A stretch of 64,000 nucleotides of DNA from Kribbella sp. NBC_01245 (GTDB taxonomy: Bacteria; Actinomycetota; Actinomycetes; Propionibacteriales; Kribbellaceae). Location of the stretch: assembly GCF_036226525.1 (NCBI RefSeq), contig NZ_CP108487.1:2294001-2358000 (forward strand), read 5' to 3'. The translations under genes and the position numbers were made by a program. Positions within the stretch are counted from its first letter, which is position 1. Every line of letters begins with the position of its first letter. Of this stretch, positions 56,693-64,000 are shown piece after piece. The notes beneath the pieces were generated by a model, which saw only the letters and a list, made by a program, of their open reading frames with translations, was not told the origin of the DNA and searched no databases.

Positions 56693-58387
56693 TCAGCTCT
56701 CTACGACAACCGGGATGATCATCGGGCGACGGCGGTGGGTGTCACTGACCCACTTGCCGACGACCCGGCGAATCAACTGCTGCAACTGGAACATGTCGTC
56801 CACGCCGCTACCGATGGCGCGCTCGATCTCAGCCTCGATCTTGGGCTTGAGCCCGTCGAAGATCGCATCGTCCTCGGCGAAACCGCGAGCGTGGATCTCC
56901 GGACCGGCGGCGAGCTTGCCGGTGACCGAGTCCATTACCGCGATGACCGAGATGAAGCCCTCGTCACCGAGGATCCGCCGGTCCTTCAGCGAACTCTCGG
57001 TGATATCGCCGACGCTGGAGCCGTCGACGAAGACATAACCGCAATCGACCTTGCCGGCCACCACGGCCTGCCCGTCGATCAGGTCCACCACGACCCCATC
57101 CTCGACCACGACGACGTTTTTCGCCGGTACGCCGGTCTGCCGGGCGAGCTCGGCGTTCGCGTGCAGGTGCCGGATCTCGCCGTGCACCGGCATCACGTTG
57201 CGCGGTTTGACGATGTTGTAGCAGTAGAGCAGCTCTCCCGCACTCGCGTGCCCGGAGACGTGCACCAGCGCGTTGCCCTTGTGTACGACGTTCGCGCCGT
57301 GCCGGGTCAGACCGTTGATGACGCGGAAGACCGAGTTCTCGTTGCCGGGGATGAGGGACGACGCCAGCACGATGGTGTCGCCCTTCTGGATCTCGACCAC
57401 GTGATGGTCCTTCGCCGCGATCCGCGACAGCGCGGACATCGGCTCGCCCTGGGAACCGGTCGACACCAGCACGACCTGGTTCGGCGGGTAGTTCTCGAGC
57501 TCGCGCATGTCGATCAACGTGTCGCCGGGGACGTGCAGGTAACCGAGATCCCGCGCGACGCCCATGTTGCGGACCATCGAGCGGCCGACGTACGCCACCT
57601 TGCGGCGATGCTTCACCGCGGCGTCCATCACCTGCTGGACCCGGTGCACATGCGAGGCGAAACAGGCCACGATGATGCGTTGGTCCTTGGCGGTGGTGAA
57701 CACCCGGTCGAGCACCGGCGCGATATCCCGCTCGTGCGTGGTGAACCCCGGCACCTCGGAGTTTGTGGAGTCGACACAGAACAGGTCGACGCCCTCCTCC
57801 CCCAGCCGGGCGAACGCGCGCAGATCAGTAATGCGATCGTCCAGCGGCAGCTGGTCCATCTTGAAGTCGCCGGTGTGCAGCACCATACCCGCGGGCGTGC
57901 GGATCGCGACCGCGAGTGCGTCCGGGATCGAGTGGTTCACCGCGACGAACTCACACTCGAACGGGCCGAACCGCATCTTCTCGCCCTCGACCACGACCTG
58001 CTGCGGCACATTGCGGTGCCGGTGCTCCTTGAGCTTGCCCTCCAGCAGCGCCAGCGTCAGCTTCGAGCCGACCACCGGGATGTCGCCGCGCTCGCGCAAC
58101 AGGTACGGCAGGCCACCGATGTGGTCCTCGTGCCCATGGGTGAGCACGACCGCCTCGATATCGTCGAGACGATCCCGGATCGGCTGGAAGTCCGGCAGGA
58201 TCAGGTCCACCCCGGGCTGGTTCTCGTCCGGGAAGAGCACACCGCAGTCCACGATCAGCAACCTGCCGCCGAACTCGAAGACGGTCATGTTGCGGCCGAC
58301 CTCGCCGAGGCCTCCGAGCGGTATCACCCGCAGCGCGCCGGGCGCCAGCGGGGCGGGTTCGCTCAGTTCGGGATGCGGATGGCTCAT
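56693..58387 (-). CDS. rnj: Ribonuclease J
   Basis: 564 residues, metallo-beta-lactamase/beta-CASP nuclease. The zinc motif HGHEDH lies at 84-89; other ligands are in HTGDFKMDQLP and VHGEIRHLHANAEL, and the beta-CASP region has STGSQGEPMSALSRIA and HVSGHASAGEL. It has 5'-3' exonuclease and endonuclease activity in mRNA decay and rRNA maturation, complementing RNase Y at 15610. ATG 58387 overlaps the dapA stop by 4 bp; the dapA-rnj pair is conserved in actinobacteria. Confidence 0.95.
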   Translation of the reverse strand: MSHPHPELSEPAPLAPGALRVIPLGGLGEVGRNMTVFEFGGRLLIVDCGVLFPDENQPGVDLILPDFQPIRDRLDDIEAVVLTHGHEDHIGGLPYLLRERGDIPVVGSKLTLALLEGKLKEHRHRNVPQQVVVEGEKMRFGPFECEFVAVNHSIPDALAVAIRTPAGMVLHTGDFKMDQLPLDDRITDLRAFARLGEEGVDLFCVDSTNSEVPGFTTHERDIAPVLDRVFTTAKDQRIIVACFASHVHRVQQVMDAAVKHRRKVAYVGRSMVRNMGVARDLGYLHVPGDTLIDMRELENYPPNQVVLVSTGSQGEPMSALSRIAAKDHHVVEIQKGDTIVLASSLIPGNENSVFRVINGLTRHGANVVHKGNALVHVSGHASAGELLYCYNIVKPRNVMPVHGEIRHLHANAELARQTGVPAKNVVVVEDGVVVDLIDGQAVVAGKVDCGYVFVDGSSVGDITESSLKDRRILGDEGFISVIAVMDSVTGKLAAGPEIHARGFAEDDAIFDGLKPKIEAEIERAIGSGVDDMFQLQQLIRRVVGKWVSDTHRRRPMIIPVVVES

Positions 58388-59298
58388 GCAATCAGTCCAG
58401 ACGTTTTGAGGTCGGTGGTCAGCCAGTCGATCTGCTCGTCGGTCGCCTCGATCAGGGGCGGGCGCATGGTCGAGTGCTCGAGCACACCCTGCAGCTTCAG
58501 CGCGGCCTTGACCATGATCGCGCCCTGGGTCCGGGTCATGATGGCGTCCACGGCAGGGATCAGCCGGCGGTCGATCTCGCGCGCCTTCGCCAGGTCACCC
58601 GCGTCGATCGCGGCGATCATCTCGGCGTACTGCGTGCTCGCGACGTGGCCGACGACGCTGGCGATACCGATCGCGCCGAGCGCCAGCCAGGCCAGGTTCA
58701 GCTCGTCGGCACCGCAGTAGTAGTAGAGGTCGGAGTTGGCCAGCACCTTCGTGGCGGCGGCGACGTCACCCTTCGCGTCCTTCACGGCGACGATGCGCGG
58801 GTGCTCCGCGAGGGCGAGCAGCGTGTCGGTCTCGATCGGCACGCCGGCCCGGCCGGGAATGTCGTACGCCATCACAGGCAGGCCGGTGGCGTCCGCGATC
58901 GCGGTGAAGTGCGCCTTGATCCCGGCCTGCGGCGGCTTGTTGTAGTACGGCGTGACGACCAGCAGGCCGTGTGCGCCGGCGGCCTCGGCGGCGCGGGCGG
59001 ACTCGATGCTGTGGGCGGTGTTGTTCGAACCGGCGCCTGCCACGATCTTGGCCCGGTCGCCCACTGCCGCGATGACCGCGCGCAACAGCTCGACCTTCTC
59101 GGCGTCACTGGTGGTCGGCGCTTCGCCGGTGGTACCGCTGATGATCAGGCCGTCGTTGCCGTGGTCGACCAGGTGGGTCGCGACCTTCTGCGCAGCATCG
59201 AGATCGAGCGAGCCATCGGGCCGGAACGGGGTGATCATCGCCGTTGTCACCCGGCCGAACGGCGGGCTCGCTGAGGCGGAAGTTGCTGCAGAGGACAT
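58384..59298 (-). CDS. dapA: 4-hydroxy-tetrahydrodipicolinate synthase
   Basis: 304 residues, TIM barrel. The Schiff-base lysine is Lys173 in IVAVKDAKGD and the proton-relay tyrosine is Tyr145 in MAYDIPGRAG; GTTGEAPTTSD is the pyruvate-binding loop. It condenses pyruvate with aspartate semialdehyde, the first step to diaminopimelate and lysine. It overlaps rnj by 4 bp. A 54-nt hairpin (59334-59387) lies 35 bp upstream in its leader. Confidence 0.95.
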   Translation of the reverse strand: MSSAATSASASPPFGRVTTAMITPFRPDGSLDLDAAQKVATHLVDHGNDGLIISGTTGEAPTTSDAEKVELLRAVIAAVGDRAKIVAGAGSNNTAHSIESARAAEAAGAHGLLVVTPYYNKPPQAGIKAHFTAIADATGLPVMAYDIPGRAGVPIETDTLLALAEHPRIVAVKDAKGDVAAATKVLANSDLYYYCGADELNLAWLALGAIGIASVVGHVASTQYAEMIAAIDAGDLAKAREIDRRLIPAVDAIMTRTQGAIMVKAALKLQGVLEHSTMRPPLIEATDEQIDWLTTDLKTSGLIA

Positions 59299-59333
59299 AG
59301 GCGAAGGTTACCGCTCCACGGCCCTCGGGAAAT

Positions 59334-59387
59334 GAGTAGGCCTGGTAGCTGTCCGCTCGGGGGTCCGGGCAGCTACCAGGCTCACTC
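59334..59387 (-). promoter_or_regulatory. Hairpin in the dapA leader
   Basis: Bases 59334-59351 and 59370-59387 form an 18-position stem with one mismatch and one wobble around an 18-nt loop, the inner 12 pairs perfect (GCCTGGTAGCTG with CAGCTACCAGGC). It could terminate an upstream transcript or control dapA. No lysine-riboswitch signature is visible. Confidence 0.6.
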
Positions 59388-59941
59388 GTCCTATCGGGAC
59401 AGCCCTTGGCGGTGTTACAACTTCGTCGAAAAAAGTTTGAAACATCGAGAACTTTCACCTTCCGTGTCGATTTCCTCACACACAGTCCACGGAAGCCCGC
59501 CTAGATCAGCCCGTACGACGCCACCGCGGCCCGGCCAACCGTCTTCTCAGCCCGCGAGTAGTCGCAACCGGACGCGCCTGCGGCAGTGCTCGGTGCGGCC
59601 ACTGGCCCGGGTGAGGTCTGACCGATCGCGACGCACCTTGACGCGCGCGCAGCTTCCTGAGTGGACTGGACCCGGGCCGGGTCAAGGGCGCGCATGCGTC
59701 GGCGTCAGCCGATGGAACCCTTGACGCGGCCCGGGTCCACCAGAGACTTCGCAAGACCTCAGGGGACGGGTGAAACCAACACAACCCGGGCAGAAGTCCG
59801 TACCTGGCAGGCGTTTAGCGTTGATTCGTCCGAATCCGCCCGCCTACGCCGGTGACCAAACGACCCGCCGCAGGAAGGGCGAGCAGATACAGACGAATCA
59901 ACGCAGAGCCTGTGCTGGAACGCGATGGTCGGGATTCACGC
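59388..59941. repeat. Gene-free stretch with several large inverted repeats
   Basis: No convincing gene lies here. Arms 59666-59686 and 59716-59736 pair at 20 of 21 positions around a 29-nt loop rich in GC. GCGTTGATTCGTC (59818-59830) is repeated inverted as GACGAATCAACGC (59892-59904) with 61 bp between, and GATTCG-TC-CGAATC is a small palindrome inside the first arm. CCTTGACGCG occurs twice (near 59635 and at 59717). The pattern resembles remnants of mobile or regulatory palindromic DNA. Confidence 0.6.
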
Positions 59942-60679
59942 TCACTGGGTCGTGCCGGCTGACGTCCGGTAGACGAGGCAGCCGCGCTGCTGCAGGGCGT
60001 CCACCCAAGCTGGTACGCCGTCGAGATCGAGCCAGCGCAGGTCGAGCTTCTCCAGCGCCGGGAAGGCGTCCGCGGCGAGGTCGGGCAGCGCCGTGATCCG
60101 GTTCGCCCGGAGGTCCAGCTGACGCAGGTGCGGAAGGCGGCTGAGTTGGACCGGGAACTCGGTCAGCGCGTTCGCTCGCAGGCTGATCACTCGCAGGTCG
60201 GTCAACGCTTCGAAGGTACTGGGCAGCCTCTCGATGGGGTTGCCGTCGAGGTGGAGCTCCCGCAGTGCGCGCAGACCGCCGTACCCGTCGGGGAGTTCGG
60301 TGAGGCGGTTGCCGTACAGGCGTAGCTCGACGAGCGCATCGAGGCGACCGAGAGCGGCCGGGAGTTTCTCCAGGCCGTTGTCGGTGGCGCCGAGGTAGCG
60401 AAGCGAGCCGAGATCGCCGAGCGATTCCGGCAACTCGGTGATGGCGAGATCGCTGACGTACAGGAATTCGAGCCGGCCCAGGCGGCCGATGGACTCGGGC
60501 AGCGCGGTGATGCCTTGGTGGCTCAGATCGAGGATCCGGAGCTCGGGGAAGTCCCCCAGCCATTCGGGCAGCGTGGTCAGCGCGTTGTCGTGGAGGTACA
60601 GCTCCCGCAGCCCGCGGTGCCGCCGGATATCCGGGTCGAGCTCGGTCAAACCCCGCCCGCCAAGATTGAGCGATTCCAT
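59942..60679 (-). CDS. Leucine-rich-repeat protein
   Basis: 245 residues made almost wholly of about nine LRR units of 23 residues with the pattern LxxLxLxxNxLTxLPxxLGxL: LRELYLHDNALTTLPEWLGD, LRILDLSHQGITALPESIGR, VELRLYGNRLTELPDGYGGL, LRQLDLRANRITALPDLAAD. No signal peptide or membrane helix, so cytoplasmic. This is the plant-like/bacterial short-consensus type used for protein binding. It starts 33 bp after paaE and may be the last gene read from the paa operon; partner unknown. Confidence 0.85.
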   Translation of the reverse strand: MESLNLGGRGLTELDPDIRRHRGLRELYLHDNALTTLPEWLGDFPELRILDLSHQGITALPESIGRLGRLEFLYVSDLAITELPESLGDLGSLRYLGATDNGLEKLPAALGRLDALVELRLYGNRLTELPDGYGGLRALRELHLDGNPIERLPSTFEALTDLRVISLRANALTEFPVQLSRLPHLRQLDLRANRITALPDLAADAFPALEKLDLRWLDLDGVPAWVDALQQRGCLVYRTSAGTTQ

Positions 60680-60712
60680 CCGCCGAGCCTAGTCCGGCCG
60701 GCCGGACACATG

Positions 60713-61822
60713 TCAGGCGTCGAAGTCGAGAGTGACCTTCGGCGTGGTGGGGTGGGACTGGCAGGTGAGGACGTAGCCGGCCTGGATCTCGTCTTGTTCG
60801 AGGGCCCAGTTGGTGTCCATCCGGACCGTGCCGTCGACGACCTTCGCCCGGCATGTCCCGCAGACGCCGCCCTTGCATGCGAACGGCGCGTCGGTCCGGA
60901 CGGCCAGAGTCGCGTCCAGCACCGGCCGATCGTGCTCGGCGAGAGCGAACGTCGAACGCCTGCCGTCGAGGATGACGGTGACCTCGGCCGCGTGCTCGTC
61001 GACGACCTTCTCCTCGACGCGGGCGACCGGCGCCTCGTCACCGACGTGGAACAGCTCGGCGTGCACGTGCTCCCGAGGTACGCCGTGGCCGAGCAGCAAC
61101 TCCTGCGCGCCGACGACCAAGGCGTACGGCCCGCAGAGGAACCACTCGTCCACGGATTTCACCGGCAGGATCGTGGTGAGGATCCGCTCGAGCCGCTCGG
61201 CGTCGATTCGTCCGCTGAACAGCTCGACCTCGGTCGACTCTCGCGACAACACGTGCACAAGGTGGAAGCGCTCGGCGTACCGGTCTTTCAGATCGGAGAG
61301 CTCCTCCGCGAACATCACCGACGACGCGGTCCGGTTGCCGAAGAGCAGCGTGACGCGGCTCTCCGGCTCGACCGCCAGCGTGGTCGCCACCAGGGACAAC
61401 ACCGGCGTGATGCCACTGCCCGCCGCGACGAACGCGTAGTGCTTCGCGTTCGCCGGATCCAACGGCGTGTTGAAACGGCCGAGTGGCGTCATCACCTCGA
61501 CCGTGTCACCGACGGCCAGCCCCTCAGCGGCGTACGACGAGAACTCGCCACCAGGGATGCGCTTGACCGCGATCCGCAGTACGCCGGAACCGGCCGGCGA
61601 GCAGATCGAATAGCTGCGGCGTACGTCGTCGCCGGGCCGTCGCACGGTCAGGTGCTGCCCGGCGGCGAACGCGTACTCCTCGGCCAGCTCGGGCGGCACC
61701 TCGAACGTGATCGCGACCGAGTCGTCCGTCAGCATCTCGATCGCCGACACCTTCAGCGGGTGGAACGTCGCGCGACGCCTGCTCATGGTCGTGGCGCCGG
61801 CCGTTGTGGTCGTCATCAGCAC
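60713..61822 (-). CDS. paaE: Phenylacetyl-CoA epoxidase reductase subunit PaaE
   Basis: 369 residues. An FAD-binding domain with RRSYSICSPAGSGVLRIAVK, an NADPH-binding domain with FVAAGSGITPVLSLVATTLA, and a C-terminal plant-type [2Fe-2S] ferredoxin with Cys316, Cys321, Cys324 (CKGGVCGTC) and Cys354. It passes electrons from NADPH to the PaaA diiron site. GTG 61822 overlaps the paaD stop (TAGTG) and has AAGG at a good distance; ATG 61816 is an alternative. Last enzyme gene of the operon. Confidence 0.93.
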   Translation of the reverse strand: MLMTTTTAGATTMSRRRATFHPLKVSAIEMLTDDSVAITFEVPPELAEEYAFAAGQHLTVRRPGDDVRRSYSICSPAGSGVLRIAVKRIPGGEFSSYAAEGLAVGDTVEVMTPLGRFNTPLDPANAKHYAFVAAGSGITPVLSLVATTLAVEPESRVTLLFGNRTASSVMFAEELSDLKDRYAERFHLVHVLSRESTEVELFSGRIDAERLERILTTILPVKSVDEWFLCGPYALVVGAQELLLGHGVPREHVHAELFHVGDEAPVARVEEKVVDEHAAEVTVILDGRRSTFALAEHDRPVLDATLAVRTDAPFACKGGVCGTCRAKVVDGTVRMDTNWALEQDEIQAGYVLTCQSHPTTPKVTLDFDA

Positions 61823-62313
61823 TAGATCGCCTTGAAGTGGTCAAAGGGCTCGCGGCAGGCGTTGCAACGCCACAGCGACTTGCAGGAGGTCGATCCGAAC
61901 CGGCTCAGCTCGGTGGTGTCCGGCGAACCGCACAACGGACAGCGCAGCGTCAACGCCAGCATCACCGGCGCACCGACTGCCCGGCGCCCGGTCGGCGGCG
62001 CGATGCCGTACTCGACGAGCTTCTGCTTGCCGGACTCGCTCATCCAGTCCGTCGTCCAAGCGGGCGACAACACGGTCTCGACGCGATGCCGCTCGACGCC
62101 GAGTGCGTCCAGGGCAACGCCGATCTCGGTCCGGATCATGTCCATCGCGGGACAGCCCGAGTACGTCGGCGTGATCACCACGACGACCTCGTCACCCTCG
62201 AGCCGTACGTCGCGCAGCACGCCGAGGTCATCGATCGTGAGCACCGGGACCTCCGGATCCGGCACCTCGCCGACGACCCGGCGGATCTCGCTGACGCCCG
62301 GCAGAACGGTCAT
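61822..62313 (-). CDS. paaD: Phenylacetate degradation protein PaaD (PaaJ), MIP18/DUF59 family
   Basis: 163 residues. The DUF59 core has VPDPEVPVLTIDDLGVLRDV and ITPTYSGCPAMDMIRTEIGV with a conserved Cys. The C-terminus is a zinc-ribbon-like domain (RCPLCGSPDTTELSRFGSTS, CNACREPFDHFKAI). It is needed for assembly of the epoxidase metal centre. ATG 62313 overlaps the paaC stop (TGATG). A much longer frame upstream is the shadow of paaC and is rejected. Confidence 0.93.
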   Translation of the reverse strand: MTVLPGVSEIRRVVGEVPDPEVPVLTIDDLGVLRDVRLEGDEVVVVITPTYSGCPAMDMIRTEIGVALDALGVERHRVETVLSPAWTTDWMSESGKQKLVEYGIAPPTGRRAVGAPVMLALTLRCPLCGSPDTTELSRFGSTSCKSLWRCNACREPFDHFKAI

Positions 62314-63047
62314 CACCAGGACGCTCCGGGATGCGAACGCGCGACGTGCTGCAACTCCGCCAGCAGGAACCCGAGGTGTTCGGTATGACGGCCATCCCGA
62401 CCACCCGAGTGCTGGTACGACGCCTCGGGCCGCGTGCAGGTGGAAGCGTCGATGACCTCGGTCACCCGGCGGTGCCACTCCTCCTCCAGCGTCGACGGAT
62501 CGACGGCCACGGGCAGGCGTTTGACCAGGTCGTCGGACGCGAACATCTCCGCCGTGTACGGCCAGAGCGCGTCGAGCCCTGCCTGCATCCGGCGATGGCT
62601 CTCGTCCGTACCGTCGCCGAGTCGCAACACCCACTGGGTGGCGTGGTCGACGTGATACGCGACCTCCTTCACGGCCTTGCCCGACACGCCCGCGAGCGTC
62701 TCGTCCGAAGACTCGCGCAGTACGTCGTACAGCAGGTGCTGGTAAGTCGCGAAGTAAAGGAGCCGGGCCATCGCGTGACCGAAATCGCCGTTCGGCAGCT
62801 CGCACAGCTGGAGGTTGGTGAAGTCGCGCTCGTCGCGGAAGTACGCCAGGTCGTCCTCGGTCTTGCCGACCATCGAACCGGCGTACGCCAGCAGCGTGCG
62901 GGCCTGGCCGAGCTGATCGAGCCCGATGTTGCCCAGGGCAACGTCTTCCTCGAGCTGCGGGGCGGCGGCGATCCACTCGGCGGTGCGTTGCGCCGCGATC
63001 AGCGCGTCATCGCCGAGGCGGAGCACGTAGGCGTAGAGGTCACTCAC
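62313..63047 (-). CDS. paaC: Phenylacetyl-CoA epoxidase structural subunit PaaC
   Basis: 244 residues, an all-helical ferritin-like subunit that lost the diiron ligands and supports PaaA: LYAYVLRLGDDALIAAQRTA, EDVALGNIGLDQLGQARTLL, LPNGDFGHAMARLLYFATYQ, VKEVAYHVDHATQWVLRLGD. Part of the PaaABC(D)E monooxygenase that epoxidises the aromatic ring of phenylacetyl-CoA. GTG 63047 overlaps the paaB stop by 4 bp (GTGA). Confidence 0.94.
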   Translation of the reverse strand: MSDLYAYVLRLGDDALIAAQRTAEWIAAAPQLEEDVALGNIGLDQLGQARTLLAYAGSMVGKTEDDLAYFRDERDFTNLQLCELPNGDFGHAMARLLYFATYQHLLYDVLRESSDETLAGVSGKAVKEVAYHVDHATQWVLRLGDGTDESHRRMQAGLDALWPYTAEMFASDDLVKRLPVAVDPSTLEEEWHRRVTEVIDASTCTRPEASYQHSGGRDGRHTEHLGFLLAELQHVARSHPGASW

Positions 63048-63322
63048 AGCTGCTCCACGCCGTCAGGGATGTCGTAGAACGTGGGGTGGCGGTAGACCTT
63101 GTCGCCCGCGGGATCGAAGAACTCGTCCTTCTCGTCCGGGCTGGACGCGGTGATGTCCGTGGCCGGCACGACCCAGATCGAAACGCCTTCTTGTCTACGC
63201 GTGTAGACGTCCCGGGCGTTCCGCAGGGCCATCTTGGCGTCGGGCGCATGCAGACTGCCGACGTGGACGTGGGAAAGCCCGCGGCGCGAACGCACGAAGA
63301 CCTCCCAGAGCGGCTCGATCAT
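63044..63322 (-). CDS. paaB: Phenylacetyl-CoA epoxidase subunit PaaB
   Basis: 92 residues: [40 protein letters not shown], and [19 protein letters not shown], all typical of PaaB, the small bridging subunit. It overlaps paaA by 4 bp (ATGA) and paaC by 4 bp. Confidence 0.95.
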   Translation of the reverse strand: MIEPLWEVFVRSRRGLSHVHVGSLHAPDAKMALRNARDVYTRRQEGVSIWVVPATDITASSPDEKDEFFDPAGDKVYRHPTFYDIPDGVEQL

Positions 63323-64000
63323 GCGGCGCTTCCTTGCTTCTGCTTCTGCTTATCGGTTTGCTTTTCGGCGTACGCCGCGGCCGCCTCGCGGACCCAGGCG
63401 CCGTCCTCGTGCGCCTTCACGCGATGAGCCAGGCGCTGCGCGTTGCAGGGGCCATTGCCCTTGACGACCTCGTACAACTCGCTGAAATCCGGCTCGGTGA
63501 AGACGTAGTGATCGCCCTCCTTGCGCAGCCCGTCATCCGGCACGCGCAGACCGAGGATGTCCGCCTGCGGCACGGTCATGTCGACGAAACGCTGACGCAG
63601 CTCGTCATTGCTGTGCCGCTTGATGCCCCACGCCATCGACTGCGCGGAATGCGTCGAGTCGCCGTCGGGCGGCCCGAACATCATCAGGCTCGGCCACCAC
63701 CAACGGTCCAGCGCGTCCTGCGCCATCGCCTTCTGCGCGTCGGTGCCGTTGCACAGCGTGTAGAGAATTTCGAAACCCTGCCGCTGGTGGAACGACTCCT
63801 CCTTGCACACGCGAACCATGGCCCGTGCGTACGGACCGTAGGAACAGCGGCACAGGGGCACCTGGTTCACGATGGCGGCACCGTCGACCAGCCAGCCGAT
63901 CGCGCCGATATCGGCCCAGGTCAGCGTCGGGTAGTTGAAGATGCTCGAGTACTTCTGCCGGCCGGTGTGCAAAAGGTCGAGCAGATCCGCCCGATCCACC
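63319..64000 (-). CDS. paaA: Phenylacetyl-CoA epoxidase catalytic subunit PaaA, start outside the window
   Basis: The C-terminal 226 or so residues are present; the true start lies beyond the right edge, since the protein is usually about 320 residues. Visible are [40 protein letters not shown] and [20 protein letters not shown], carrying Glu and His diiron ligands, and [19 protein letters not shown]. It epoxidises phenylacetyl-CoA using O2. The first gene of paaABCDE. The in-frame GTG at 63999 is an internal codon, not the start. Confidence 0.93.
   Translation of the reverse strand, partial: VDRADLLDLLHTGRQKYSSIFNYPTLTWADIGAIGWLVDGAAIVNQVPLCRCSYGPYARAMVRVCKEESFHQRQGFEILYTLCNGTDAQKAMAQDALDRWWWPSLMMFGPPDGDSTHSAQSMAWGIKRHSNDELRQRFVDMTVPQADILGLRVPDDGLRKEGDHYVFTEPDFSELYEVVKGNGPCNAQRLAHRVKAHEDGAWVREAAAAYAEKQTDKQKQKQGSAA

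Noticed and set aside
59501..59695. Possible 64-codon minus-strand gene in the region before dapA
   Set aside because: No SD or promoter at a sensible distance, and its 5' end overlaps a large inverted repeat. The composition is not convincing; a gene remnant cannot be ruled out.

Overview
The window is high-GC actinobacterial chromosome. Marker genes (recA-recX, dxr-rip1-ispG, rimO-pgsA-cinA-clgR, an ftsK-type translocase, a DUF3046 gene, RNase Y plus RNase J) and the protein sequences fit the order Propionibacteriales, most like Kribbella or a close relative. The genus is an inference from gene content; no database was searched. I see no tRNA, rRNA, CRISPR array or complete transposon. Many genes use 1-4 bp stop/start overlaps (ATGA, GTGA, TGATG), and several start codons lie 6-7 nt after a TANNNT-type -10 box, which suggests leaderless mRNAs.

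Region 1 (1-7347): the N-terminus of a large unknown protein runs off the left edge. It is followed by a MerR-thioredoxin pair with a readable MerR promoter, an MTA/SAH-nucleosidase-like protein, the non-mevalonate isoprenoid/site-2-protease operon dxr-rip1-ispG, a DUF1707 protein and a glutaryl-CoA dehydrogenase-like enzyme. Region 2 (7344-15605): a complete cellobiose operon cebE-cebF-cebG-bglC-cebR, with two CebR boxes around a clear promoter. Next come two decayed acetyltransferase genes, a DinB-ankyrin fusion and its divergent WYL regulator, with a perfect operator between them. Region 3 (15610-24259): RNase Y, an MT0933-type antitoxin-like protein with a very long disordered tail, a large MerR regulator, a hydrolase, recX-recA with a LexA box, an uncharacterised divergent gene and DUF3046.

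Region 4 (24267-40184): rmlB, an LppM-like lipoprotein with a Gln/Gly/Pro tail, the repair pair lhr-nei2, a DUF4262 gene with a perfect LexA box, then clgR-cinA-pgsA-rimO, a RodZ-like protein, a small membrane protein and ftsK. Region 5 (40258-52273): a MarR/oxidoreductase pair with two identical operators, a DinB protein, a SAM-IV-type riboswitch in front of a class V aminotransferase, and a 166-nt hairpin whose end forms that gene's stop codon. Then come a prolyl oligopeptidase, a PhoD phosphatase, a large LuxR regulator, an epoxide-hydrolase-like secreted enzyme and an unknown protein. Region 6 (52319-64000): two secreted proteins that share a six-unit repeat domain but carry different wall-active N-termini, a LacI regulator, rnj-dapA, a gene-free stretch full of inverted repeats, a leucine-rich-repeat protein, and the phenylacetyl-CoA epoxidase operon paaABCDE running off the right edge.

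The most unusual items are the long hairpin at 43983-44148, in which all 11 non-Watson-Crick pairs that keep pairing are G.U on the plus strand and none is A.C; the SOS box in front of the DUF4262 gene; the twin repeat-domain wall proteins; and the broken acetyltransferase pair.
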